NCBI RefSeq assembly: GCF_003626655.1
Contig: NZ_RBAN01000004.1
Coordinates: forward strand, 248,001-312,000
Direction: 5' to 3'
DNA: 64,000 bases
Origin: Micromonospora costi
Lineage (GTDB): Bacteria > Actinomycetota > Actinomycetes > Mycobacteriales > Micromonosporaceae
Positions within the stretch are counted from its first letter, which is position 1. Every line of letters begins with the position of its first letter. This document shows, piece by piece, positions 34,992 through 43,194 of this stretch. The notes beneath the pieces were generated by a model, which had not been told where the DNA came from, searched no databases, and saw nothing but the letters and a program-made list of their open reading frames with translations. Both the position numbers and the translations under genes were made by a program.

Positions 34992-36380
34992 ATGGCCTCC
35001 GCATCCGCGATCGTCACCGCACCGGAACGGCCCCCGGCCCGCCGGCGCCGGGCCGACCTGGTGGTACTCGCGGTCGAGGCGGCGCTGGTCGCCGCCGCGG
35101 CCGGTGTGGGGTACGCGCTCAACGCCCGCGGCGCGGGGTTGTACGCGGACGCCGCCCCCCTCTACGCCACCTGGAGCCCCCACGTGGGCTGGGGCACCCC
35201 GGCCGCGCTGCTGGTGGCGGTGGCGGTCGTGTGGTGGGGGGTACGCCTCGCCCGCACCGCACGGTGGGGTGTGCTGCTGGCCGCCGGCTGGCTCGCGTCG
35301 GTCGCCTGGACGCTGTCGCTGGCCTTGGTGGACGGCTGGTCGGCGGGGCTCGCCGGGCGGCTCACGGTGCAGGCGGAGTACCTGCACGAGGTGCCGGGGA
35401 TCACCGACATCCCGGCGGCGCTGGCCGGGTTCACCGACCGCATCCTCGACTTCCAGCCGGACTCCTGGTCCACCCACACGGCGGGTCACCCGCCCGGCGC
35501 GCTGCTGCTGTTCGTCTGGCTGGACCGGGTGGGCCTCGGCGGCGGCGCCGTCGCGGGGCTGGCCTGCGTGCTCGTGGGGGCCACGGTGGCGGTGTCGGTG
35601 CCGGTGGCGCTGCGGGCGCTCGGCGCCCCCGACGCGGCCCGGGCCGTGGTGCCGTTCCTGGTGCTGCTGCCCGGCGCGGTCTGGGTGGGCGCGTCCGGCG
35701 ACGCGATCTTCGCCGCCGTGGTCGCCGCCGGGCTCGCGCTGCTCGCGGTGCGCGGCCCGGGCGTCGCGGCGGCCGGCGGGGTGCTGCTCGGCTTCGCGCT
35801 CTACCTCTCGTACGGCTTCGTGCTGGTCGGCGCGCTGGCGCTGGTGGTGCTGGCGTTGCGTCCGGCGTCCCGGCTGCGCGCGCTGATCGCCGCCGGCGCC
35901 GGTGTCGGGGCCGTGGTCCTGGCGTTCACCCTGGCCGGCTTCCCGTGGTGGGAGGGCTACCGGCTGGTCGTCGAGCGCTACTACCAGGGCTGGGCGGCCG
36001 AGCGCCCGTACGGCTACTGGGTCTGGGCCAACCTGGCGGCGCTGCTGCTGTGCGCCGGCCCGGCGCTCGGGCCGGCGCTTCGCCGGGCCGTCGCGGCGGC
36101 CGTCGCCGCGACGCGCGCCGGGTGGCGGCGGGCGGAGCTGACCAGCGCGGTACGCGGGGCCGGCCCCACCGTCCTGCTGCCGCTGGCCGCCGCGCTGGCC
36201 GTCGCCGGCGCGGACCTGTCGGGGCTGAGCAAGGCCGAGGTGGAGCGGATCTGGTTGCCGTTCGCGGTGTGGCTGCTCGTGGCGGCCGTGCGACTGCCGG
36301 CGGAGACGCACCGGTGGTGGCTGGTCGGGCAGGCGGTCACCGCCCTGGCCGTCAACCACCTGCTCTGGACGGTCTCCTGA
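34992..36380 (+). CDS. Polytopic membrane protein, GT-C glycosyltransferase-like
   Basis: 462 residues with roughly ten to eleven transmembrane helices. A long loop after the third helix contains YLHEVPGITDIPAALAGFTDRILDF and a STHTAGHPPGALLLFVWL stretch; the HPPG pattern recurs in GT-C type (mannosyltransferase-like) actinomycete membrane proteins. It probably uses a lipid-phosphate sugar made by the divergent GT2, but this is inference. The ATG at 34992 fits the start of a basic N-terminal tail (RPPARRRRADL) before helix 1. Confidence 0.7.
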   Translation: MASASAIVTAPERPPARRRRADLVVLAVEAALVAAAAGVGYALNARGAGLYADAAPLYATWSPHVGWGTPAALLVAVAVVWWGVRLARTARWGVLLAAGWLASVAWTLSLALVDGWSAGLAGRLTVQAEYLHEVPGITDIPAALAGFTDRILDFQPDSWSTHTAGHPPGALLLFVWLDRVGLGGGAVAGLACVLVGATVAVSVPVALRALGAPDAARAVVPFLVLLPGAVWVGASGDAIFAAVVAAGLALLAVRGPGVAAAGGVLLGFALYLSYGFVLVGALALVVLALRPASRLRALIAAGAGVGAVVLAFTLAGFPWWEGYRLVVERYYQGWAAERPYGYWVWANLAALLLCAGPALGPALRRAVAAAVAATRAGWRRAELTSAVRGAGPTVLLPLAAALAVAGADLSGLSKAEVERIWLPFAVWLLVAAVRLPAETHRWWLVGQAVTALAVNHLLWTVS

Positions 36381-36382
36381 CC

Positions 36383-36442
36383 GCCGGCCTGCTGAGCGCG
36401 GGCCGTCAGGCCGCCGGTCTCTTGGGCGCCGGCCGTCAGGCC
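36383..36442. repeat. Imperfect 30-bp tandem duplication at convergent gene ends
   Basis: 36383-36412 and 36413-36442 match at 25 of 30 positions and share the 12-base end GGCCGTCAGGCC. The second unit contains the stop codon of the epimerase gene, so the first looks like a copy of that gene's 3' end. Confidence 0.65.
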
Positions 36443-37500
36443 GGGAGCGCGGCCGGCTCCCGCAGCGGGTCGGTCGCGAAGCCGGCCACACCCTCGGCGA
36501 AGCCCATCCGGGCGGTGTAGCCGAGCAGCTCGGTGGCGCGACGCGGGTCGGCCACCACGTGCCGGACGTCGGCCGCCCGGGCGCCGCCGACCACCAGCGG
36601 CGACGGCCCGCCCATCGCGTCGGCGAGCGTTCGGGCCAGCTCGCCGACGGTGTGCGGCTCGCCGGAGCAGACGTTCACCGGCACGAGGCCCACCACGGGC
36701 GGCGGCGCGGTGAGGGCGAGCAGGTTGGCCCGGGCCACGTCGGTGACGTGCACGAAGTCGCGGTGCTGCCGGCCGTCCTCCAGCACGCGCGGCGGGCGCC
36801 CGGCGGCGAGCGCCGAGCGGAAGATCGAGGCCACCCCGGCGTACGGGGTGTCACGGGGCATCCGGGGGCCGTAGACGTTGTGGTACCGCAGCGCCCACAC
36901 ACCGCCGCCGGTCTGCCGGGCCCACGCCGCGGCGAGGTGTTCCTGGGCGAGTTTGCTGGCCGCGTACGTGCTCTGCGGCTCCAGCGGCGCGTCCTCGGGC
37001 ACGAACGCCCAGCCCAGCGGTTCACCGCAGCGGGCGCACGTCGGCTCGTACCGGCCGGCGGCCAGGTCCTCGGCCCGCCGCGGCGACGGGCGCACCGTGC
37101 CGTGCGCGGCGCACACGTAGCGGCCCTCGCCGTAGACCACCATGGAGCTGGCCAGCACGAGGCGGGTCACCCCGGCGCGGTACATGGCGGCGAGCAGCAC
37201 GGCGGTGCCCAGGTCGTTGTGGCCCGCGTACGCCGGCGCGTCGGACGGGTCGAGGCCGTGCCCCACCATGGCCGCCTGGTGGCAGACGGCGTCGACGCCG
37301 GGCAGGAGCCGGTCCAGCAGGTCGTCGTCGCGTACGTCCCCCCGGATCAGCTCGTGCCGGTGCGCCCACTCCGGCGGCTGCGCGCCGTGCGCCTGCGGCA
37401 GCAGCGCGTCCAGCGCCACCACCTCGTGCCCCTCGTCGGCGAGCAGGTCCGCGACCTGCGATCCGATGAACCCGGCCGCGCCGGTGACCAGTACCCGCAT
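36436..37500 (-). CDS. NAD-dependent epimerase/dehydratase with a Cys/His insertion
   Basis: 354-residue extended SDR: VLVTGAAGFIGSQVADLL (NAD binding, ~3-20), VCHQAAMVGHG, LASSMVVYG with the catalytic Ser, and S-x-Y-x3-K as STYAASKLAQEH. After VVYGEGRY an insertion of ~30 residues carries Cys130, His133, Cys155 and Cys158, a C-x2-H...C-x2-C pattern that suggests a zinc ribbon not found in ordinary GalE-type enzymes. Likely acts on an NDP-sugar. ATG at 37500, divergent from the molybdopterin oxidoreductase across a shared regulatory region. Confidence 0.85.
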   Translation of the reverse strand: MRVLVTGAAGFIGSQVADLLADEGHEVVALDALLPQAHGAQPPEWAHRHELIRGDVRDDDLLDRLLPGVDAVCHQAAMVGHGLDPSDAPAYAGHNDLGTAVLLAAMYRAGVTRLVLASSMVVYGEGRYVCAAHGTVRPSPRRAEDLAAGRYEPTCARCGEPLGWAFVPEDAPLEPQSTYAASKLAQEHLAAAWARQTGGGVWALRYHNVYGPRMPRDTPYAGVASIFRSALAAGRPPRVLEDGRQHRDFVHVTDVARANLLALTAPPPVVGLVPVNVCSGEPHTVGELARTLADAMGGPSPLVVGGARAADVRHVVADPRRATELLGYTARMGFAEGVAGFATDPLREPAALPA

Positions 37501-37551
37501 ATCCGGTGACCGTAGGTCAGCGGCACCCGCCGGCGGGCCGGTACGCCGCAC

Positions 37552-37570
37552 CCGTAAGGAGTTCGCAACA
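37552..37570 (+). promoter_or_regulatory. Direct-repeat element matching the two-component system promoter
   Basis: CCGTAAGGAGTTCGCAACA, 17 of 19 bases identical to 23733-23751 upstream of the response regulator gene. GTAAG and GCAA half-sites are 11 bases apart. It lies 52 bases upstream of the epimerase start and 143 from the oxidoreductase start. Confidence 0.5.
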
Positions 37571-37611
37571 GGTTCCCCCTCCCCCGGACGGCGACCGCCG
37601 GAGGGGACGGC

Positions 37612-37629
37612 GCGGTAAGCGTTCGGTAA
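37612..37629 (+). promoter_or_regulatory. 18-bp direct-repeat element (regulatory), epimerase/oxidoreductase divergent promoter
   Basis: GCGGTAAGCGTTCGGTAA, identical to the minus-strand element at 34894-34911. It lies 84 bases before the oxidoreductase start. Probable response-regulator operator. Confidence 0.6.
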
Positions 37630-37712
37630 TGCCGCAAAGCGGGCCGTGGGCCACCGTCGTCGGCGACCATGACCAGGAGAGCCGGCCACCCGAGCGGCGC
37701 GAAGGAGGTACG

Positions 37713-39071
37713 GTGCCCGCGAGCGATCCCGCACCGCCGGCCGAGGACCGGGCCGGCGCGGCCGACGGCTACGGCACTCCCCGGCGGCTGTGGCAGGGCC
37801 TGGACCGGCACCGCCCGCCCGGCGCCGACGCCGTCACCCGGGGCTGGCGCAGCCCGCTGCGGGGGCCCTGGTTGACCTCCGTGTTCGGCGCGGTCCTGCT
37901 CGCCACGCTGCCGCTGGTCATCATCACGGGGCTGCTGGACTACGCCGCGTACGCCCCCCGGTTCGGGCAGGCGTTCCCGACCGACGTGAGCTGGCTGCGG
38001 CTGCCGTACTTCGACTGGCCGACCCGGCCGTCGTGGCTGTTCCGCCTCACCCAGGGACTGCACGTGGGCCTCGGGATCGTGATCGTCCCGGTGGTGCTGG
38101 CCAAGCTCTGGTCGGTGATCCCGAAGCTGTTCGACTGGCCGCCGGCCCGCTCGGTGGCGCAGGTGCTCGAACGGCTCTCCCTGCTGCTGCTCGTCGGCGG
38201 GATCCTCTTCCAGATCGCCACCGGCCTGCTGAACATCCAGTACGCGTACGTCTTCGGTTTCGACTTCTACACGGCCCACTACTTCGGGGCCTGGGTCTTC
38301 ACGGCCGCCCTCGTCGCGCACGTGGCGCTCAAGCTGCCCCGCATGGTGACCGCGCTGCGCCCGCGCCCCGGCCGCGACGCGCTGCGGACGCCCCGGGCCG
38401 CGACCCGACCCGAGCCGCCCGACCCGGACGGGCTGGTGCCGGTGCGGCCCGGACCGCCCACGGTCAGCCGGCGAGGCGCGGTCGCCCTGGTCGGCGGGGG
38501 CTCACTGCTGCTGGCCGTGCTGACCGTCGGGCAGAGCCTCGACGGGCCGCTGCGCCGTACCGCCTGGCTGCTGCCGCGCGGTCAGGACCCCGGGGCCGGC
38601 CCCAACGGGTTCCAGATCAACCGGAGCGCCGCGGCGGCCGGCATCCAGGCCGCCGACACCGGGCCCGGCTGGCGGCTTACCCTGCACGGCGCCGGACGCA
38701 CCGTGACCCTCGACCGTGCCGCGCTGCTCGCCATGGCGCAGCACACGGCACGCCTGCCGATCGCCTGCGTCGAGGGCTGGTCGACCGTGCAGACGTGGAC
38801 CGGCGTACGCCTGCGCGACCTGGCCGCACTCGCCGGGACGCCGGACCCGGCCTCGGCGCACGTCCGGTCGATGGAGCGCTCCGGGCTGTTCCGGCAGGCC
38901 ACGCTCCAGGCCAACCAGGTGCTCGACCCGGACTCGCTGCTGGCGCTGCGGGTCAACGGGGCCGACCTCTCCCCCGACCACGGCTTCCCGGCCCGGATCA
39001 TCGTCCCGGCGCTGCCCGGCGTGCACTGCACGAAGTGGGTGGCCGACATCGACTTCCGCACCGATGGCTGA
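37713..39071 (+). CDS. Molybdopterin-dependent oxidoreductase with cytochrome b561-like membrane domain
   Basis: 452-residue fusion. The N-terminal half has four to five helices of a cytochrome b/thiosulfate-reductase-type domain (HVGLGIVIVPVVLAKLW, HYFGAWVFTAALVAHVALKL; His residues are candidate haem ligands); a further helix (~VALVGGGSLLLAVLTVG) after the linker leads to a sulfite-oxidase-type molybdopterin domain with the Mo-coordinating Cys352 in LPIACVEGWSTVQTW, plus GFPARIIVPALPGVHCTKW. The catalytic part likely faces outward. I chose the GTG at 37713 for its GAAGGAGGT (37701-37709); an ATG at 37629 is less likely. Electron donor/acceptor and substrate are unknown. Confidence 0.88.
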   Translation: MPASDPAPPAEDRAGAADGYGTPRRLWQGLDRHRPPGADAVTRGWRSPLRGPWLTSVFGAVLLATLPLVIITGLLDYAAYAPRFGQAFPTDVSWLRLPYFDWPTRPSWLFRLTQGLHVGLGIVIVPVVLAKLWSVIPKLFDWPPARSVAQVLERLSLLLLVGGILFQIATGLLNIQYAYVFGFDFYTAHYFGAWVFTAALVAHVALKLPRMVTALRPRPGRDALRTPRAATRPEPPDPDGLVPVRPGPPTVSRRGAVALVGGGSLLLAVLTVGQSLDGPLRRTAWLLPRGQDPGAGPNGFQINRSAAAAGIQAADTGPGWRLTLHGAGRTVTLDRAALLAMAQHTARLPIACVEGWSTVQTWTGVRLRDLAALAGTPDPASAHVRSMERSGLFRQATLQANQVLDPDSLLALRVNGADLSPDHGFPARIIVPALPGVHCTKWVADIDFRTDG

Positions 39072-39573
39072 CCCGGTCGCCCGGCTGCGGGCCACGTACG
39101 GCGCCGGCCCCCGGCACGTGCTCGTCCTGCTGCTGTGTTTCGTGGTCACCGGATGGGTCGTGCTGCGGCTGGCCGGCGAGGCGACGGCGTGGCGGATGCT
39201 GCTCTGGTTCCTCGGCGCGGTGATCTTCCACGACCTGGTCCTCTTCCCCGTGTACGCCGCCGTCGACCGGGCGCTGCGCGGCGTCACCCGCACGGCCCGG
39301 CGGCCGGCCGCGTCGGGTGGGGACGGTTCGGAGCGCGTACGCCTCGCCGTGCTCAACCACGTACGGGCGCCGGCACTCGCCGCCGGGCTGCTGTTCCTGG
39401 TGTTCCTGCCCGGGCTGCTCGGCTGGGGCGCGGAGACCTACCGGGCCGCGACGGCTCAGGAGCGGATGCCGTACCTGCTGCGCTGGCTCGCGGTCAGCGG
39501 GGTGTTGTTCCTGGTCAGCGCCGTTGCGTTGGTGATCAGGTGGCTGCGGTGGCGCACGAGCGAGCGCGGGTGA
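39064..39573 (+). CDS. Membrane protein partner of the oxidoreductase, function unknown
   Basis: 169 residues with four likely helices (~17-36, ~42-66, ~103-121, ~139-160) and short basic loops. The second helix contains AVIFHDLVLFPVYAAVDRAL, with His and Asp within the membrane region. The ATG overlaps the oxidoreductase stop by 8 bases, so the two are co-translated. No recognised domain; it may be a subunit or assembly partner. Confidence 0.65.
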   Translation: MADPVARLRATYGAGPRHVLVLLLCFVVTGWVVLRLAGEATAWRMLLWFLGAVIFHDLVLFPVYAAVDRALRGVTRTARRPAASGGDGSERVRLAVLNHVRAPALAAGLLFLVFLPGLLGWGAETYRAATAQERMPYLLRWLAVSGVLFLVSAVALVIRWLRWRTSERG

Positions 39574-39591
39574 CGGCGTCGGCGGTTCCGC

Positions 39592-39628
39592 CGGTGGGCG
39601 TCCGGCCGCGGTCACCGGACGCCCACCG
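39592..39628. terminator. 14-bp perfect hairpin, convergent terminator
   Basis: 39592-39605 pairs perfectly with 39615-39628 around a 9-base loop, between the rightward membrane protein gene and the leftward NTF2-like gene. Confidence 0.8.
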
Positions 39629-39634
39629 CCCCCG

Positions 39635-40075
39635 TCAGGCCGGCGCGTTGGCGTAGGCGGCGACCGACCACACCCCGTCCCGCCGGTGCAGCGTCCAGGT
39701 GGCGTGCCGGCGCCGCTCGGCCGGCACCTCGGTCTCGCCGGCCAGCAGGATCCCGGCGGTACTCACCACCACCGCGGTGTCGCCGAGCACCCGGATGTCC
39801 ACCGGCTCGTCGAGCGCCCGGGATCCCTTCAGCGGTCCCGCGAACGCGGCCGCCATGTACGCCCGGACGGCGTCCCGGCCGCGGTGCAGGACGCCGGGCA
39901 TCACGACGGTCGCGTCCTCCCGGTACAGGGCGGCGAACGCCTCGGCATCGTTGTCGGTCCAGGCCGCGTACAGCCGGTGCAGCACCTCCCGGACGGCGGC
40001 GGTGGCGTCGGCGGCGGTCTGTTCGGCGGCGGTCTGACCGACGGCGGTCGACGGAACGGACGTTGTGCTGGTCAT
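39635..40075 (-). CDS. SgcJ/EcaC-family (NTF2-like fold) protein
   Basis: 146-residue NTF2-like alpha+beta cone protein of the SgcJ/EcaC oxidoreductase-annotated family: VLHRLYAAWTDNDAEAFAALY, VVMPGVLHRGRDAVRAYM and RRHATWTLHRRDGVWSVAAY. The fold binds small hydrophobic ligands or catalyses isomerase-type steps; the true activity is unknown. ATG at 40075 has AGAAGGGA upstream. It is divergent from an ECF sigma gene whose C-terminus has a related SnoaL/NTF2 fold, so it may be one of that sigma factor's targets. Confidence 0.8.
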   Translation of the reverse strand: MTSTTSVPSTAVGQTAAEQTAADATAAVREVLHRLYAAWTDNDAEAFAALYREDATVVMPGVLHRGRDAVRAYMAAAFAGPLKGSRALDEPVDIRVLGDTAVVVSTAGILLAGETEVPAERRRHATWTLHRRDGVWSVAAYANAPA

Positions 40076-40288
40076 GTGGGGTCCCTTCTGGGTACGGCCC
40101 CGGCGCCGGGCGGCACCGCGGCGACCGGGCTCCGTCACGCCCGCCGGACGGCGGGGTGATCGGTGCGGTCGTGATGGTTACCGGTGGGCGGCCGCGAACT
40201 CATCGCTCCGGCGGCAGGATCTCCGCACCCGGGGGCCGGTCCCTGGCCGCGCGCTGCGGCCTGCCACGATGCGGGCGTGGGGGGGCCG

Positions 40289-41236
40289 GTGGACGAGGAC
40301 TTCACACGGAAGACGGCACCGCTGCGGCCGGAACTGTTGGCGTACTGCTACCGGATGCTCGGCGCCGTCGACGAGGCCGAGGACGCGGTGCAGGAGACCA
40401 TGCTGCGCGGCTGGCGGTCCTGGTCGCGCTACGATCCGGCGCGCGCCTCCGTACGGACCTGGCTGTACGCCGTCGCCACGAACGTGTGCCTCACCGCTCT
40501 GGAGGGCCGGCAACGCCGCCCGCTCCCCACCGGCCTCGGGCAGCCCAGCGACGATCCGGACGCGCCGCTCACCCCGCGTCTGGACGTGCCGTGGCTGCAG
40601 CCGCTGCCGGACGCGCGGCTCGGTGACCCGCAGCTCGTGGTCGAGCAGCGCGGCAGTCTCCGGCTGGCGCTCGCCGCCGCGCTGCACCTCCTGCCCGCCC
40701 GGCAGCGCGCCGTCCTGATCCTCCGCGACGTGCTGCGGTTCACCGCCGCCGAGGTCGCCGGGCAGCTCGGCACATCGGTGGCCAGCGTCAACAGCGCGCT
40801 GCAACGCGCCCGCGACGGCCTGGCCGGCACGCCCGTGCGGGAGGACACGCTCCGGGCGGACGACCCGCAGGTGCGCGCGACCGTCGACCGGTACGTCCGG
40901 GCGTTCGAGGCGGCCGACGTGCCGGCGCTCGTCCGGCTCCTCGCCGACGCGGTGATCCTGGAGATGCCGCCGGTTCCGCTCTGGTACGCCGGCCGCGTCG
41001 ACTACGGGCGGTTCATGTCGCGGGTGTTCGCCCTGCGTGGCCGCGACTGGCGGATCCTCCCCTCCGGGGCGAACGGCCAGCCGACCCTGGCCGCCTACTG
41101 CCGCGCGGAGGACGGAATCCACCGGTTGCACACCGTGCAGATCCTCACCGTGGCCACCGAGGGGATCCGGCACAACGTCGTCTACCAGGACCCCGCCGTG
41201 TTCCGCGCGTTCGGGCTGCCGGACGCCCTGGTCTGA
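40289..41236 (+). CDS. ECF sigma factor with C-terminal SnoaL-like domain (TIGR02960/SigX5-like)
   Basis: 315 residues. Region 2 (LLAYCYRMLGAVDEAEDAVQ, SVRTWLYAVATNVCLTALEG) and region 4 (HLLPARQRAVLILRDVLRFT, VASVNSALQRARD) flank the subgroup-typical linker RRPLPTGLGQPSDDPDAPL. A C-terminal NTF2/SnoaL-like domain (~190-315; RYVRAFEAADVPALVRLLAD, MPPVPLWYAGR) replaces a separate anti-sigma factor in such groups. The GTG at 40289, after a G-rich stretch, is preferred; a GTG at 40277 adds four residues. No anti-sigma gene is adjacent. Confidence 0.85.
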   Translation: MDEDFTRKTAPLRPELLAYCYRMLGAVDEAEDAVQETMLRGWRSWSRYDPARASVRTWLYAVATNVCLTALEGRQRRPLPTGLGQPSDDPDAPLTPRLDVPWLQPLPDARLGDPQLVVEQRGSLRLALAAALHLLPARQRAVLILRDVLRFTAAEVAGQLGTSVASVNSALQRARDGLAGTPVREDTLRADDPQVRATVDRYVRAFEAADVPALVRLLADAVILEMPPVPLWYAGRVDYGRFMSRVFALRGRDWRILPSGANGQPTLAAYCRAEDGIHRLHTVQILTVATEGIRHNVVYQDPAVFRAFGLPDALV

Positions 41237-41383
41237 GAGCTGCCGTCCCGCGTCGCGGGCCCGGCGGCGCGGCGGCGCGGCGGTTGCGGGCGTTGTCCGC
41301 CGGTTTCAGCCGCGCCACGGCGGGAAGCACGGGGGGTCCGTCGCGGCACCGGCCCGCGCCCGCCACCGTCGAGGGAGTACGCC

Positions 41384-41446
41384 ATGGCAGACCTGATCCC
41401 GGCCGCGACAGGCAACACGGGCCGGCACACCGGGGGTGCGGCGTGA
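41384..41446 (+). CDS. Possible 20-residue leader peptide
   Basis: ATG at 41384 with GAGGGAG eight bases upstream opens a 20-codon frame (starts MADLIPAATG) whose TGA overlaps the GTG of the next gene as GTGA. The good ribosome-binding site and the overlap suggest that it is translated and couples initiation of the downstream gene, which lacks a strong site of its own. Confidence 0.35.
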   Translation: MADLIPAATGNTGRHTGGAA

Positions 41447-42543
41447 ACGGGCCGGTGGGTGACGAGCCGGTCGGTGAGCTGGAGCTGGTGCACACGTTCA
41501 CCGGGCCCATGCCGACCGGGGTGACGGTCTCCCACCGCGGGCGGATCTTCGTGAACTTCCCCCAGTGGGGCGACAACCCGCCGGCAACCGTGGTCGAGTT
41601 GCGCGACGGCACGGAGGTGCCGTTCCCGGACGAGCGCTGGAACGCGCCGCAGGGCAACGACGACGACCAGGCGTTCGTGTCCGTGCAGTCCGTGGTGGTC
41701 GACCCGGCCGACCGGCTCTGGGTGCTGGACACCGGCAGCCCCATGTTCCAGCCGACGAAACCCGGCGGGCCGAAGCTCGTGTGCGTCGACCTGAACACCA
41801 ACAACGTCACGCAGGTGATCACGTTCCCGGCCGACGTGGCGCTGCCCACCACGTACCTCAACGACGTCCGCTTCGACCTGCGGCGCGGGCCGGCCGGCCT
41901 CGCGTACATCACCGACTCGGCCTCCACCGGCCCGAACGGCATCATCGTGGTCGACCTCGCGTCGGGCCACTCCTGGCGGCGGCTGCACGACCACCCGTCG
42001 ACGAAGGCCGCGTCGCCACACGGATTCCGGCCCATCGTCGAGGGGCGACCGCTGATGGACCGGCCGCCGGACGGCCCGCCGAAGCAGCTGACCATGGGCT
42101 CCGACGGCATCGCCATCAGCGCCGACGGCTCGCGGCTGTACTACTGCGCGCTGGTGTCGCGCCGCCTGCACAGCGTCTCCACGGACGCGCTGGCCGACGC
42201 CTCACTGCCCGACGAGGAGGCGTCCGACGCCATCGTCGACGAGGGCGACAAGGGCAGCGCCTCCGACGGTCTGGAGAGCGACGACGCCGGGCGGCTCTAC
42301 CTCACGGCGTACGAGCAGAACGCCGTCCTCCGGCGGCTGCCCGACGGCCAGTTGGAGACGCTGGTGCACGACCCGCGGCTGCTGTGGCCCGACACGATGT
42401 CCGTGGCGACCGACGGGCACCTCTACGTGACCGCCAACCAGCTGCACCGGCAGCCCCGGTACCAGGGCGGAAAAGACCTGCGGCGCAAGCCGTACGCCCT
42501 GTTCCGGACCCCGATCGACGCGGGGCCGGTGCTGCTGCGCTGA
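41443..42543 (+). CDS. Major-royal-jelly-like / SMP-30-like beta-propeller protein
   Basis: 366-residue six-bladed propeller of the MRJP/yellow-type family: TGVTVSHRGRIFVNFPQWGD at the start, WVLDTGSPMFQPTKPGGPKLVCVDL, TYLNDVRFD, GLAYITDSASTGPNGIIVVDL, GSDGIAISADGSRLYYCAL and LWPDTMSVATDGHLYVTANQ. No signal peptide, so cytoplasmic. Members may be lactonase-like, but function is unproven. GTG start at 41443 overlaps the putative 20-residue leader ORF. Confidence 0.78.
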   Translation: MNGPVGDEPVGELELVHTFTGPMPTGVTVSHRGRIFVNFPQWGDNPPATVVELRDGTEVPFPDERWNAPQGNDDDQAFVSVQSVVVDPADRLWVLDTGSPMFQPTKPGGPKLVCVDLNTNNVTQVITFPADVALPTTYLNDVRFDLRRGPAGLAYITDSASTGPNGIIVVDLASGHSWRRLHDHPSTKAASPHGFRPIVEGRPLMDRPPDGPPKQLTMGSDGIAISADGSRLYYCALVSRRLHSVSTDALADASLPDEEASDAIVDEGDKGSASDGLESDDAGRLYLTAYEQNAVLRRLPDGQLETLVHDPRLLWPDTMSVATDGHLYVTANQLHRQPRYQGGKDLRRKPYALFRTPIDAGPVLLR

Positions 42544-42599
42544 CCGTCTATCGTCTACAGCCTCGGGGCAGACGGAGTCACCGGCACAGGGACGGGTAG

Positions 42600-43181
42600 A
42601 TGAGCGACGATCACGATGCCGCCGGAGCGATGGACTTCATCTTCGAAGCGGGCGTCCTCAAGCGCGCGTCCCGCACCGGCTGGTGGTTCGCCGGTGTCAA
42701 GCACCCCGAGTCGATTGCCGAGCACTCGTTCCGGACCGCGCTCATCGGCATGATGCTCGCGGCCATGGAGGGCGCCGACCCGGCCCGGGTGTCCATGCTC
42801 TGCGTCCTGCACGACACGCAGGAAACGCGGATCACCGACATCCCGCACATCGGCAGGCGCTACCTCACCGCCGCGCCCAACGCGGCGGTGACCGCCGACC
42901 AGGTCGCCGCCTGCCCGCCACCCGTTGCCGAGGCCATCACCGCCGCCGTCGCCGAGTACGAGGCGGGCGAGACCCGGGAAGCCGTCGTGGCCCGCGACGC
43001 CGACAAGCTGGAGTGCCTCGTCCAGGCTGTCGAGTACCGCCACCAGGGCATCGACAACGTCCAGCGATGGATCGACAGCTCGCGCGCGGCGCTCAGGACC
43101 GCGTCCGCACACCGCCTCGCCGACGCCGCGCTCAGCGGGCAACCCCTCGCCTGGTTGGCGCCTCCCCCGCGAGCCGAGTAG
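42600..43181 (+). CDS. HD-domain hydrolase (YfbR-like nucleotidase family)
   Basis: 193 residues. HD-domain metal ligands: His42 in SIAEHSFRTAL, His71-Asp72 in VLHDTQETRITD and a later Asp in VVARDADKLECLVQA. The MDFIFEAGVLKRASRTGWWF start and the overall length match the YfbR/HDDC2-like 5'-deoxynucleotidase group. Predicted cytoplasmic phosphohydrolase. It ends 13 bases before the convergent VOC gene. Confidence 0.85.
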   Translation: MSDDHDAAGAMDFIFEAGVLKRASRTGWWFAGVKHPESIAEHSFRTALIGMMLAAMEGADPARVSMLCVLHDTQETRITDIPHIGRRYLTAAPNAAVTADQVAACPPPVAEAITAAVAEYEAGETREAVVARDADKLECLVQAVEYRHQGIDNVQRWIDSSRAALRTASAHRLADAALSGQPLAWLAPPPRAE

Positions 43182-43194
43182 GAAGACCACCCGT

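Noticed and set aside
41262..41290. GGCGGCGC-type triplet repeats after the ECF sigma gene
   Set aside because: Short and explained by base composition; no regular long unit.
42544..42575. Weak hairpin CCGTCT/AGACGG after the royal-jelly-like gene
   Set aside because: Six pairs with a 20-base loop are too weak to call a terminator.
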